13,291 nt of DNA, from NCBI GenBank assembly GCA_964346475.1, contig CAYFUM010000032.1, positions 1 to 13,291 of the forward strand, written 5' to 3'. Positions 1-7,089 of the stretch are shown piece after piece. The notes below the pieces were generated by a model, which saw only the letters and a list, made by a program, of their open reading frames with translations, was not told where the DNA came from and did no database searches. A program made the translations under genes and the position numbers. The stretch comes from DTU036 sp964346475. GTDB taxonomy: Bacteria; Bacillota; Clostridia; Peptostreptococcales; Acidaminobacteraceae. Positions within the stretch are counted from its first letter, which is position 1. Every line of letters begins with the position of its first letter.

Positions 1-79
1 AGAAGGATGAGAGGTTTAAGAATAGATTTCTACTGATAATGGGACAAACAATACCACTCACAGGGAGAAATCTCTAGAC

Positions 80-118
80 AAAAAAGCGAGCTGACGGAAA
101 ACATCACTCCATCAGCTC
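80..118 (-). terminator. Rho-independent terminator
   Basis: Read on the minus strand, an 11-bp stem (GAGCTGATGGA against TCCGTCAGCTC, with one G-U wobble) encloses a 9-nt loop and is followed by GC and six T. The wobble is a C-A mismatch if read on the plus strand, so it is oriented for minus-strand transcripts. It lies about 90 nt beyond the lipoprotein stop and is probably the main terminator of that gene. Confidence 0.8.
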
Positions 119-186
119 ACTTCATAAATCACTTAATCATAGCGCCGGTTTTCGTCCACCAACACCAGAGACATAGACCCAACATT

Positions 187-207
187 AAAAGGGGAAAAGC
201 TTCCCCT
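187..207 (-). terminator. Weak terminator overlapping the lipoprotein stop codon
   Basis: A 7-bp stem (AGGGGAA/TTCCCCT on the minus strand, loop GCTT) runs into a short T tract. The left arm includes bases of the lipoprotein stop codon. It is weaker than the terminator about 90 nt further on. Confidence 0.4.
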
Positions 208-1624
208 AGTTTCTCTTATATACAAGCCTTATTAATTTTTCTTCTCCAGGTTCTATATTAATTTCTATAGGTCTTTGTTTCTGGTAGCCCCTTGGAGTCT
301 CTAGCTCCTCTAAATAATAACTACCACCGATTAACCTCTCAAGACTGGCCCCACCCTGGTCCAGGGTAAAAAAGGCCTCTTCATCATAAAACTCTTCACT
401 ATCACCCTGGATAAAGAGGTTAAAGAAAAACTCATCCCCCTGGGGTCTGTATAGAAGGACCTCTTTTCCATCCTGGTCAAGAGCCAGGGTCCTTCCCAGG
501 AGGTCTCTAATCCTATACTGGCCTCCCTTAATAATTTCCCCCTCCTCATTTTCTGCCAAGAGCTCCAACCTGCTATAGGCTTCCAGGGGGTTGGCAATGC
601 CTGAGATCCAGTAGTCATAGGGCAGGTTTTCACCCTGGACAAGATCCGACAGACTCCTAGAATCATTAAAACCTTCTAGATATTCATACTCCCAGATCCT
701 GCTGTCCAGGCCCTGGCCCTCATGGGAAACCAGCCAGGCATGGTCGTGGGACTCATTTATATCCCCGGGCCTTATATGGCTGACATCAGCATAGCTTCCC
801 CCAAGGCTTGGCTTTATAACAAGGTGCTCACTAAAGGCAACATCCGCCAAGGGGCTATAGGGAGATCCATAGACCCCGGGGGTTGAGTCCATGGGCTGGT
901 CCATAAGACTGTAGTCCCCTCCAGCAAAGGCCATGGTGTAGAGATAGTAAAAACCGTTGACAAAACCTACACAGTCAAGACCACTACCATAGCTCTCGGG
1001 TTCCCGCCTCTTTTCAGGGCTAATAGGAGCAATCCACCTATCCTCCTCATAGTCCACCTCAGCAATATGGCCCTGGAGTAGGTAGTCATCGCTGTAGGTC
1101 TCTCTTAGCCAGGTCTTTATCTCCTCTGCCAAATAGGGAGACCAAAAACTCCCCTGGGGAAAGTGCTTTACTCCCCTATGGGAGTAGGTTCCATCGGGCC
1201 TCTGCCAGGGTTCCACCCCTCCGAAACCTTCACCTACACTATAACTAATAAGAAGGGGGCTGGAGGCATAGTCAAGAAGCTCCCTTCCCTCTTGAAGGGG
1301 AATAATTTGATAGGAAACATCCTCACCGGGAAGCAGTCTTATTTTTCTTGTGGTGACATCCTCAGATATCCTAACATCTCCACCGCTATAGCTAACCACA
1401 ACCCTATAGCTATCGGCTTCAGAAAACTCCTCCCACTTTATATGGGGGAGGTTGTTTTCTCTTACATAGATAGCCTCTATGGGAGAAAGTTCCAGATCAA
1501 GATGCTCCTCCTGGACACTACCAAATTTTACCCTATCATAGCCATCAAAAGAAGAGATGCTCTGGGCCTGGGCCTGGCAGCCAAATAGGAATAAAGTTAG
1601 AATAAGAACAAGGGTTTTTTTCAT
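206..1624 (-). CDS. Secreted lipoprotein with NlpC/P60- or CHAP-like region and C-terminal SpaA/Cna-B-like domain
   Basis: 472 residues, intact. The N-terminus is a lipoprotein signal: MKK, a hydrophobic run, then a lipobox ending LFGC, with Cys16 as the predicted lipidated residue, so the protein should be anchored outside the membrane. Residues about 55-130 look like a beta-rich, FN3-like segment. Residues about 160-345 contain GLDCVGFV (Cys218) and SHDHAWLV (His293/295), the Cys and His arrangement of NlpC/P60 or CHAP cysteine peptidases acting on cell-wall peptides. Residues about 352-470 end with GGSYYLEELETPRGY, the hallmark strand of SpaA/Cna-B-like prealbumin folds of Gram-positive surface proteins. 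I infer a cell-wall-associated peptidase or amidase, but the catalytic family is remote and the substrate unknown. A weak ribosome site (GATGGA) precedes ATG. It is divergent from the EamA gene and transcribed alone. Confidence 0.75.
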   Translation of the reverse strand: MKKTLVLILTLFLFGCQAQAQSISSFDGYDRVKFGSVQEEHLDLELSPIEAIYVRENNLPHIKWEEFSEADSYRVVVSYSGGDVRISEDVTTRKIRLLPGEDVSYQIIPLQEGRELLDYASSPLLISYSVGEGFGGVEPWQRPDGTYSHRGVKHFPQGSFWSPYLAEEIKTWLRETYSDDYLLQGHIAEVDYEEDRWIAPISPEKRREPESYGSGLDCVGFVNGFYYLYTMAFAGGDYSLMDQPMDSTPGVYGSPYSPLADVAFSEHLVIKPSLGGSYADVSHIRPGDINESHDHAWLVSHEGQGLDSRIWEYEYLEGFNDSRSLSDLVQGENLPYDYWISGIANPLEAYSRLELLAENEEGEIIKGGQYRIRDLLGRTLALDQDGKEVLLYRPQGDEFFFNLFIQGDSEEFYDEEAFFTLDQGGASLERLIGGSYYLEELETPRGYQKQRPIEINIEPGEEKLIRLVYKRN

Positions 1625-1658
1625 GATTTTTCCATCTCTATAAATTTAATATACCCTA

Positions 1659-1686
1659 AGTTTACTAGATAAAAAGCCTTTGTCAA
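1659..1686 (-). promoter_or_regulatory. Candidate sigma-A promoter of the lipoprotein gene
   Basis: On the minus strand there is a consensus -35 TTGACA (1681-1686), a 16-bp spacer and TAAACT (1659-1664), about 35 nt before the start codon. The -35 matches fully and the -10 matches 4 of 6. Confidence 0.4.
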
Positions 1687-1751
1687 TTTACACTATAGAG
1701 GTAATTTATGTTTTATTTATGACCCTAGATAAAAAAATATAAATAATCAAC

Positions 1752-1782
1752 TTGAAAACTTCTTCCCTATTTATGTTATTCT
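1752..1782 (+). promoter_or_regulatory. Candidate promoter of the EamA-amidohydrolase operon
   Basis: TTGAAA (1752-1757) lies 19 bp before TATTCT (1777-1782), which carries an upstream TG in the extended -10 position (1774-1775). The spacing is longer than usual. It lies about 28 nt before the start codon, close enough for a short leader. Confidence 0.35.
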
Positions 1783-1809
1783 ATTTATACTTACTCCTAG
1801 GAGGACAAA

Positions 1810-2721
1810 ATGAAAACAAAGGACATGATACTGGCCCTTTTGGTTGTTATTATATGGGGGGCCAACTTTACTGTAATAAAACTTGGACTAGGGGGCCTAC
1901 CCTCCATGCTTCTGGTAGCTGTAAGATACACCCTGGTGGTCTTTCCAGCAATTTTCTTTGTTAAAAAACCCGATACCAGCTGGAGAAGCATAATTGCCTA
2001 TGGCTTTACTGTGGGAGTAGGCCAGTTTTCCTGCCTCTTTTATGCCATGGAAATTGGCATGCCCGCAGGCCTAGCCTCCATCATAGTCCAGCTCCAGGGC
2101 TTTATCTCGCCCTTTCTCTCCAGCCTTATCTTTAAGGAAAAGCTCAGTAAAAAGCAGCTACTAGGCTTTGGGATAGCAGCCCTGGGCCTGGGGCTTATCG
2201 CCCTGGCTTCCACAGGCCAAGGCCTGGCCTCCATACCAGCTCTAGCCCTACTACTGACTATAGGAGCTCCTTTTTTCTGGGCCTCCTCCAACATAATTTC
2301 CAAGGCAGCTTCAGTGGAAGCTAAAAAAAAGGGTAGGTCACTGGATATGCTATCCCTGGTAATCTGGTCCAGCCTAATCCCTCCAATTCCCATGCTGATT
2401 CTTTCCTACTTTGTAGATACCCCGGCGGCCATCCTGGCCTCCTTTAAGACCCTGAGCACCATGTCTATTTTTTCGGCAATCTATCTAGCCTACGGTTCCA
2501 CCATCTTTGGCTACGGGATATGGAATGTTCTCATCTCAAAATACCCTCTAGCCAAGGTGGCTCCTATTTCCCTTTTGGTACCCATCTTTGGCCTTCTGGT
2601 CTCCCAGCTGGTCCTCTCTGAGCACCTATCGGGCCTCCAGTGGCTAGGAGTAGTAATAATACTTACAGGACTTATTGTTTCCAATCTAAATATAAAAAAG
2701 GAGAAGGTAAATGAAACTTAA
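1810..2721 (+). CDS. EamA/DMT-superfamily transporter (10-TM, probable amino-acid or metabolite exporter)
   Basis: 303 residues with about ten hydrophobic segments in two repeated halves, the usual size and layout of the EamA (RhaT/DUF6) family. The opening (LLVVIIWGANFTVIKLGL) is the typical first helix, WGxNF. The second half starts near residue 155 with PFFWASSNIISKAA, and YGIWNVLISKYPLAKVAP near 238-255 is typical of the second repeat. The protein sits in the cytoplasmic membrane. Family members export amino acids and related metabolites by proton exchange, but the substrate cannot be read from sequence. A strong TAGGAGG lies 5 nt before ATG. The last 11 nt overlap the start of the M20 amidohydrolase, so the two are translationally coupled, and the substrate may be a product of that enzyme (inference). 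Confidence 0.9.
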   Translation: MKTKDMILALLVVIIWGANFTVIKLGLGGLPSMLLVAVRYTLVVFPAIFFVKKPDTSWRSIIAYGFTVGVGQFSCLFYAMEIGMPAGLASIIVQLQGFISPFLSSLIFKEKLSKKQLLGFGIAALGLGLIALASTGQGLASIPALALLLTIGAPFFWASSNIISKAASVEAKKKGRSLDMLSLVIWSSLIPPIPMLILSYFVDTPAAILASFKTLSTMSIFSAIYLAYGSTIFGYGIWNVLISKYPLAKVAPISLLVPIFGLLVSQLVLSEHLSGLQWLGVVIILTGLIVSNLNIKKEKVNET

Positions 2722-3877
2722 AGAACTTGCCCACAAATACAAGGACTACACCTTAGAGCTTAGGAGGCACTTCCACCAAAATCCCGAAGCTTCTCTTAGG
2801 GAGTTTAAGACCAGGGACAGGATTATAAGGGAGCTTGAGAGCTTTGATATTCCCTACAGGATCCTGGGCGAAACCGGTATAGTTGCTGAAATAAGAGGAG
2901 GCCAAGCTGGAAAAACCCTGGCCCTTAGAGCCGACATCGACGCCCTGGAACTAGATGACCTAAAGGATGTCCCCTATAGATCTAAAAATCCAGGCCTTAA
3001 CCACGCCTGCGGCCACGATGGCCACACAGCCATGCTCCTAAGCGCCGGAAGGATCCTCCAGGAAGTAAGAGACGGGATAAAGGGAAAAATCCTTCTCATC
3101 TTCCAGCCCGCCGAGGAGCTTATATCTGGTGCCAAGAAGATGCTGGCCCAGGAGAACTTCCTAGAGGGAGTGGACTCCATCCTGGGGCTCCACCTAATTA
3201 GTGATCTAGAAGAGGGTAAACTTGGCTACTGCTATGGAGCCAGCATGTCCTCGGCCGATAGCTTTGTGATAAGGCTCCAGGGCAGGGGAGGCCACGGCTC
3301 AGGACCCCACACCTGTATTGACCCCCTGGTAGCAGCCTGCGCCCTGGTAACCGACGCCCAGCACATAGTAAGTAGGGAAATTTCTCCCATGGACTTTGGA
3401 GTTCTTACCTTTGGCATAGTAGAGGCAGGTAGCCGCCACAACATAATCCCCGACAGCGCCCTTATAGAGGGCACTATTAGGACCTATGATAATGAGGTTA
3501 GAAAGACCATGAAGGAGGCCCTAGAGAGGGTAGCAGAAAATATCGCCTCCGCCTATAGGACAACCATGAGCCTGGAATTCCCCACCCAGACCTTTCCTGT
3601 AGTAAATGATAAAGACCAGCTGGACTTTGCAAGAAAAACCATGGAAAGCCTGGTGGGAGAGGAAAATGTCCTAGAGGTCCCTCCCTCCACCGGTAGTGAG
3701 GACTTCTCCTACTTCCTGGAAAAAGCCCCGGGCATCTACCTCCAGGTAGGAGCAGGCAATGACACCTATGCCAGCTTCCCCCACCACCACCCAAGATTTG
3801 ATATCGATGAGAGGTCCCTGGAGACAGGCACAGCCCTCTACTGCCAGTATGCTGTGGATTTTTTAAATAACTTTTAA
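2711..3877 (+). CDS. M20-family metal-dependent amidohydrolase (N-acyl amino acid / hippurate hydrolase type)
   Basis: 388 residues, the full length of the M20D group, which removes acyl groups from N-acyl amino acids or cleaves related amides in the cytoplasm using two metal ions. Visible motifs: LALRADIDALE (70-80), NHACGHDGHTAMLL (97-110, ligands Cys100 and His102), FQPAEE (131-136, with catalytic and ligand glutamates), HL at 161-162, the dimerisation-domain motif GRGGHGSGPH (191-200), SRHNIIPDSALIEGTIRTYD (241-260), STGSEDFSYF (326-335) and HHHPRFDIDE (358-367, last metal His). All key residues are present. AAGGAGAAGG lies just before ATG, inside the end of the transporter gene. Acylase, hippuricase and N-acetyl-diaminopimelate deacetylase are hard to separate in this family; with no lysine-pathway neighbours, a general N-acyl-amino-acid hydrolase is the safer call. 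Confidence 0.92.
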   Translation: MKLKELAHKYKDYTLELRRHFHQNPEASLREFKTRDRIIRELESFDIPYRILGETGIVAEIRGGQAGKTLALRADIDALELDDLKDVPYRSKNPGLNHACGHDGHTAMLLSAGRILQEVRDGIKGKILLIFQPAEELISGAKKMLAQENFLEGVDSILGLHLISDLEEGKLGYCYGASMSSADSFVIRLQGRGGHGSGPHTCIDPLVAACALVTDAQHIVSREISPMDFGVLTFGIVEAGSRHNIIPDSALIEGTIRTYDNEVRKTMKEALERVAENIASAYRTTMSLEFPTQTFPVVNDKDQLDFARKTMESLVGEENVLEVPPSTGSEDFSYFLEKAPGIYLQVGAGNDTYASFPHHHPRFDIDERSLETGTALYCQYAVDFLNNF

Positions 3878-3912
3878 AAGTAAACATTCAATTGACAGGT
3901 AATTATTAGACT

Positions 3913-3950
3913 AGGCCATCCCCAGAAAAAACTGGAGGTGGCCTACTTCT
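3913..3950 (+). terminator. Terminator of the EamA-amidohydrolase operon
   Basis: A 13-bp stem (3913-3925 with 3932-3944; one T-G wobble, one C-A mismatch) with a six-A loop lies 36 nt after the amidohydrolase stop. The following T tract is broken (TACTTCTT), so its strength is moderate. Confidence 0.65.
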
Positions 3951-3993
3951 TACTACTTAAATAAAAATTTCCCCTTCTAACCTATTAAAACCC

Positions 3994-4028
3994 ATAAAAA
4001 ATAGACAAGCTCCCCAGGAAGTTTGTCT
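3994..4028 (-). terminator. Terminator of the tRNA-Gly gene
   Basis: On the minus strand AGACAAACTTCC pairs with the mirrored GGGGAGCTTGTCT (one mismatch, one wobble) and is followed by ATTTTTT. It begins 7 nt after the encoded CCA. Confidence 0.8.
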
Positions 4029-4034
4029 TATTTA

Positions 4035-4108
4035 TGGAGCGGGTGAAGGGAATCGAACCCTCGCGACTGGCTTGGGAAGCCAGGGCTCTGCCACTGAGCT
4101 ACACCCGC
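4035..4108 (-). tRNA. tRNA-Gly (anticodon CCC)
   Basis: On the minus strand the gene starts GCGGGTGTAGCTCAG and ends with a T loop and arm GAGGGTTCGATTCCC, then CACCCGC, discriminator T and an encoded CCA (74 nt in all). The seven acceptor pairs GCGGGTG/CACCCGC are perfect. The anticodon arm is CTGGC, loop TTCCCAA, GCCAG, so the anticodon is CCC, reading GGG. Discriminator U is usual for bacterial tRNA-Gly. It is a single tRNA with its own promoter and terminator, not part of an rRNA or tRNA cluster. Confidence 0.97.
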
Positions 4109-4119
4109 ACTATAGAGTA

Positions 4120-4149
4120 ATTGTAAACCCCCTGCTTCTAGACTGTCAA
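4120..4149 (-). promoter_or_regulatory. Promoter of the tRNA-Gly gene
   Basis: On the minus strand a consensus TTGACA (4144-4149) is followed after 18 bp by TACAAT (4120-4125, 5 of 6 matches). This places the start of transcription just a few bases before the mature tRNA 5' end at 4108. Confidence 0.8.
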
Positions 4150-4157
4150 TAGTTTAC

Positions 4158-4185
4158 ATAAAAAAAAGGAGCACAGGGGCTCCCT
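4158..4185 (-). terminator. Terminator of the CoA-transferase operon
   Basis: On the minus strand AGGGAGC and GCTCCTT form a 7-bp stem (one G-U) around a 6-nt loop, followed by a run of T. It starts 11 nt after the B-subunit stop and ends just before the tRNA promoter, insulating the two units. Confidence 0.8.
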
Positions 4186-4196
4186 ATTCTTTACTA

Positions 4197-4856
4197 CTAT
4201 TTCATTTCCTTTAGGTCATCAGCCACAATTAGCTTGGCACCTGTAGCCGCCTGGACCTCTTCCACTGTGTATTCGGGATTGATCTCTGTCATTAGAAGGC
4301 CCTCAGGGGTTACTTCTAGGACACACATTTCTGTTACTATAAGATCAACTGCCTGGACTGCTGTTAGAGGCAGTGTACACTCAGATAGGATCTTATGATT
4401 TCCCTTGGCAGTGTGCTCCATGGCAACTATAACCTTTTTAGCACCAGAGACTAGGTCCATGGCTCCACCCATTCCGGGAACCATCTTTCCAGGAATCATG
4501 TAGTTGGCGATATTTCCCTTTTCATCTACCTGGAGAGCTCCCAGCACTGTAGCATCCAGGTGGCCTCCACGAATTATAGCAAAGGAGGTTGAGGAGTCAA
4601 AAAAGGCTCCACCAGGCAGAACACTGGAAGGCTGTCCACCGGCATTTACTATATAGGGGTCTATGTCATCATTACTAGGTGCTGGGCCTAGGCCAACAAA
4701 ACCATTTTCACTCTGGAAGGTAACCTGGATATCATCAGCAACAAAGTTAGAAACCTTGGTAGGTAGGCCAATCCCTAGATTGACCAGGTCCCCATCCTTT
4801 AGTTCCTGGGCTGTTCTTCTTGCAATAAAGTCTTGCATTTGCTTTTTATCCATCAT
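4197..4856 (-). CDS. atoA: Acetate/acetoacetate-type CoA-transferase, subunit B (beta)
   Basis: 219 residues, full family length. It is the catalytic subunit of a type I CoA-transferase that moves CoA between short-chain acids such as acetate, butyrate and acetoacetate. NLGIGLPT (26-33) opens the domain. The catalytic glutamate is Glu50 in SENG (49-52), which forms the glutamyl-CoA thioester in this family. KMVPGMGGAMDLVSGAKKV (near 124-142) and the EHTAKGNHKI stretch are typical. Two ATG codons are in tandem: the first overlaps the A-subunit TGA as ATGATG, and AAAGGAGG lies 10 nt upstream within the A-subunit gene. Coupled translation should keep the subunits equimolar. AtoA/CtfB-type enzymes differ in acid preference, which cannot be told from sequence; roles in butyrate or amino-acid fermentation are likely. 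Confidence 0.93.
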   Translation of the reverse strand: MMDKKQMQDFIARRTAQELKDGDLVNLGIGLPTKVSNFVADDIQVTFQSENGFVGLGPAPSNDDIDPYIVNAGGQPSSVLPGGAFFDSSTSFAIIRGGHLDATVLGALQVDEKGNIANYMIPGKMVPGMGGAMDLVSGAKKVIVAMEHTAKGNHKILSECTLPLTAVQAVDLIVTEMCVLEVTPEGLLMTEINPEYTVEEVQAATGAKLIVADDLKEMK

Positions 4857-5512
4857 TTTAGAGGCTCCTCCTTTACAATATAATCCACAAAGATGCCTGG
4901 AATACGTACCACGCTGGGATCAATTTCTCCAACCTCGACAATTTCCTCAGCACCCAGGATAACGGTATCAGCTGCAGTAGCCATAAAGACATTAAAGCTC
5001 TGGGTTGAACCCTTGAAGGTTACATTGCCCTGCTTGTCGGCCCTAGTGCCATAGATAATAGCAACATCGGCTCTTAGGGGCTTTTCTAGAAGATATTCCT
5101 TACCATCTACAGTAACCTTGTCCTTACCATCCTCCACCCTGGTTCCTAGACCGGTCTGGGTAAGAACGCCGCCAAGACCAGCGCCGCCAGCTCTAATCTG
5201 TTCAATCAGGGTGCCCTGGGGCACTAGGACTACTTCGGTTTCACCGCTATTAAGCTGGTTGCCGGTTTCCTTATTGGTCCCAATATGGGAGGCTATTATT
5301 TTTTTAAACTGCTTGGCCACTACCATCTTGCCAACGCCTTTATCAACAAAGCCGGTATCATTGCAGATAAGGGTAAGGTCCTTTTTACCACTTGCTACCA
5401 GTGCGTCCACCAGTCCCTCTGGTGTCCCATTTGCAAGGAAGCCACCCACCATTATGGTATCGCCATCTTTTACCTTAGAGATAGCTTCTTCTACAGAAAT
5501 TAATTTGTTCAT
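4853..5512 (-). CDS. atoD: Acetate/acetoacetate-type CoA-transferase, subunit A (alpha)
   Basis: 219 residues, full length, stop TGA. It is the non-catalytic partner of the B subunit. Motifs: VGGFLANGTPEGLVDAL (22-38), the CoA-binding loop type VGGF...GTP of this family; VPQGTLIEQIRAGGAGLGG (97-115) with TQTGLGT just after; and the GNVTFKGSTQSFN stretch (162-174). AAAGGTGG lies 4 nt before ATG, giving a good start. It is the first gene of a two-gene operon with its own promoter. The names AtoD, CtfA and ScoA are used for close relatives; the symbol marks the family, not a proven substrate. Confidence 0.93.
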   Translation of the reverse strand: MNKLISVEEAISKVKDGDTIMVGGFLANGTPEGLVDALVASGKKDLTLICNDTGFVDKGVGKMVVAKQFKKIIASHIGTNKETGNQLNSGETEVVLVPQGTLIEQIRAGGAGLGGVLTQTGLGTRVEDGKDKVTVDGKEYLLEKPLRADVAIIYGTRADKQGNVTFKGSTQSFNVFMATAADTVILGAEEIVEVGEIDPSVVRIPGIFVDYIVKEEPLK

Positions 5513-5553
5513 GCATCCACCTTTCCTTTTTTAAATTAACAACCATCGACATC

Positions 5554-5583
5554 ATTATAGCACTGTCCCCTTTAAAAATACAA
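5554..5583 (-). promoter_or_regulatory. Promoter of the CoA-transferase operon
   Basis: On the minus strand there is a perfect -10 TATAAT (5554-5559), 18 bp after TTGTAT (5578-5583, which keeps the TTG). It lies about 40 nt before the A-subunit ATG and downstream of the MATE gene, so the operon need not depend on read-through. Confidence 0.65.
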
Positions 5584-5709
5584 GGAAATCCACCCAGGTC
5601 CCGAAAAAACGGGCCCAGCATAAGCCTACTTTTTCTTCTAGATAAGCCCCGTCAAATTAAACTATTTACCTCTAGAAATAGCCAGCTTACGGGATATAGA
5701 GTCCTTCTC

Positions 5710-7053
5710 CTAGGTCAGGCTATCTAAGTCCATCTCCAGTTTGCTCTTTTCAAAATAAAACATAAGTCTAATAAAGATTCCCCTGGAGGCTGCCGAGATG
5801 GCCAGGGCTAGCCAGATCCCACTGAGGCCATAGGGGCCCTTTAGGATGTAGCTTAGGGGGATCCTGGACAAATTAGAGAGGATCCCAACCACCGAGGGCA
5901 GCTTGGTCTTTCCAATGCCATTAAAGCCCCCCTGGGCTGAAGCCTCCCAGGACTGGAGGATTTGGACCAGGGCAGTGATCTTTAAATAATTTATCCCCGC
6001 CTCCAGGGCATAGGAGTCGCCTCGGATAAAAAGCCCCATGAGCTGGCGGCTAAAGACAAAGAGCACCACCATGGCAAAGAGCCCCATGGAGGAAGTCAGC
6101 CTGGTGCCCTTGATATAGCCCTCCTTTAATCTATCATAATTTTTAGCTCCAAAGTTCTGGGCAGTAAAGGCCCCCACTGCAGTGGAGAGGCCTCCAAACA
6201 TCATCCAGCCTATGGCTTCGATCTGGACCCCCACCTCATAGGCAGCAAAGGCCCCAGAAGAAAACTGGGTCACCTGGCGGGAAACCACGGTGGAAACCGA
6301 GACAAAAAAGATGTTATAGACAGCAGAGGGATAGCCCCAGGACACAATTTGTTTAAACCTCTCCCTGGAAAAATCCTTGATGAGATGAAAACCCGAGATA
6401 AGGCCTGCCTTTTTTCTTATTATAAAAAATATCAAACTAACAATAAAGTTTGCCAGGGCCGTGGCCAGGGCCGCACCCTCCACCCCCATATCTAGGACAA
6501 AAATAAAGACTGGATCTAGCACCATGTTGGTGACAAGGCCCACGGCATTAGCTAAAAAGGGTGTCCTGGAATCCCCAGCTCCATGGTAGATAGCTCCAAT
6601 TATAGGGTTTATAAAAAAGAAGGGATAGCCCAGGGCCACAATCATAAGGTAGCTATAGGCCTGCTCTCTTATGATATCCTCCTTAAAAGGGAAAAGACCA
6701 ATAAGCTCCCTTCTTATTAGAACCACCACAAGACCATAGAGGGCCCCCAAAAGAAGAGCCGAGGCCAGGGCAGTTGATATGTAGCTCTTGGCCTGGGTCT
6801 GATCCCTGGCCCCTACACTGTGGCCCACTCCTATCTCAGTGCCTGTTCTTAGCATTAGTACAAAGGCCATGGCAAGCCAGGAGATATAGCCTGCAGCAGC
6901 AGTGGCAGCCAGGCTATGGGTGTGGAGCATGCCCAGCCAAAACATATCCATGAGATTATAGGACATCTGGATTAGGGCAGTGGCCATAAGGGGCAGAGCT
7001 AGTTCTACCAGCTGGGGATAGATCTTCCCCTGGGTTAAGTCATTTGTCTTCAT
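5710..7053 (-). CDS. MATE-family efflux transporter (last gene of the peptidase-racemase operon)
   Basis: 447 residues, about 12 hydrophobic segments in two halves, the standard size for MATE antiporters that export organic cations, drugs or metabolites with Na+ or H+. Characteristic pieces are ALPLMATALIQMSYNLMDMF (near 18-37), GAIYHGAGDSRTPF (near 153-166) and LDPVFIFVLDMGVEGAALAT (near 178-197), each typical of the family's N-half, plus WGYPSAVYN and the AQNFGAKNYDR loop in the C-half. AGGTGA precedes ATG. It starts 36 nt after the racemase stop and is probably co-transcribed. No clear terminator follows its stop. The substrate is unknown; a link to racemase or peptidase products is inferred from gene order alone. 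Confidence 0.9.
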   Translation of the reverse strand: MKTNDLTQGKIYPQLVELALPLMATALIQMSYNLMDMFWLGMLHTHSLAATAAAGYISWLAMAFVLMLRTGTEIGVGHSVGARDQTQAKSYISTALASALLLGALYGLVVVLIRRELIGLFPFKEDIIREQAYSYLMIVALGYPFFFINPIIGAIYHGAGDSRTPFLANAVGLVTNMVLDPVFIFVLDMGVEGAALATALANFIVSLIFFIIRKKAGLISGFHLIKDFSRERFKQIVSWGYPSAVYNIFFVSVSTVVSRQVTQFSSGAFAAYEVGVQIEAIGWMMFGGLSTAVGAFTAQNFGAKNYDRLKEGYIKGTRLTSSMGLFAMVVLFVFSRQLMGLFIRGDSYALEAGINYLKITALVQILQSWEASAQGGFNGIGKTKLPSVVGILSNLSRIPLSYILKGPYGLSGIWLALAISAASRGIFIRLMFYFEKSKLEMDLDSLT

Positions 7054-7089
7054 TTATTCACCTAAGGGATTCCAAGAAATCCCGCTTTC

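Noticed and set aside
24..73. Perfect 8-bp inverted repeat AGATTTCT ... AGAAATCT
   Set aside because: The arms are 34 bp apart, with no adjacent transposase or target duplication; chance is likely in AT-rich DNA.
133..174. Minus-strand 13-codon ORF (MSLVLVDENRRYD) between the two left terminators
   Set aside because: No ribosome binding site, too short to test, and no similarity I can name; it may be a remnant or chance.
1163..1588. 141-codon plus-strand open frame inside the lipoprotein gene
   Set aside because: It is antisense to a gene with clear signal peptide and domain motifs and has no ribosome site; it is a shadow of the real frame.
3498..3887. 129-codon minus-strand open frame inside the M20 amidohydrolase
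   Set aside because: Antisense to conserved catalytic motifs, with low-complexity composition; a shadow frame.
5595..5618. Hairpin CCCG-AAAAAA-CGGG with partial flanking pairs between the MATE gene and the CoA-transferase promoter
   Set aside because: Considered as the terminator of the S58-racemase-MATE operon, but the T run is in the loop and none follows the stem on the minus strand.
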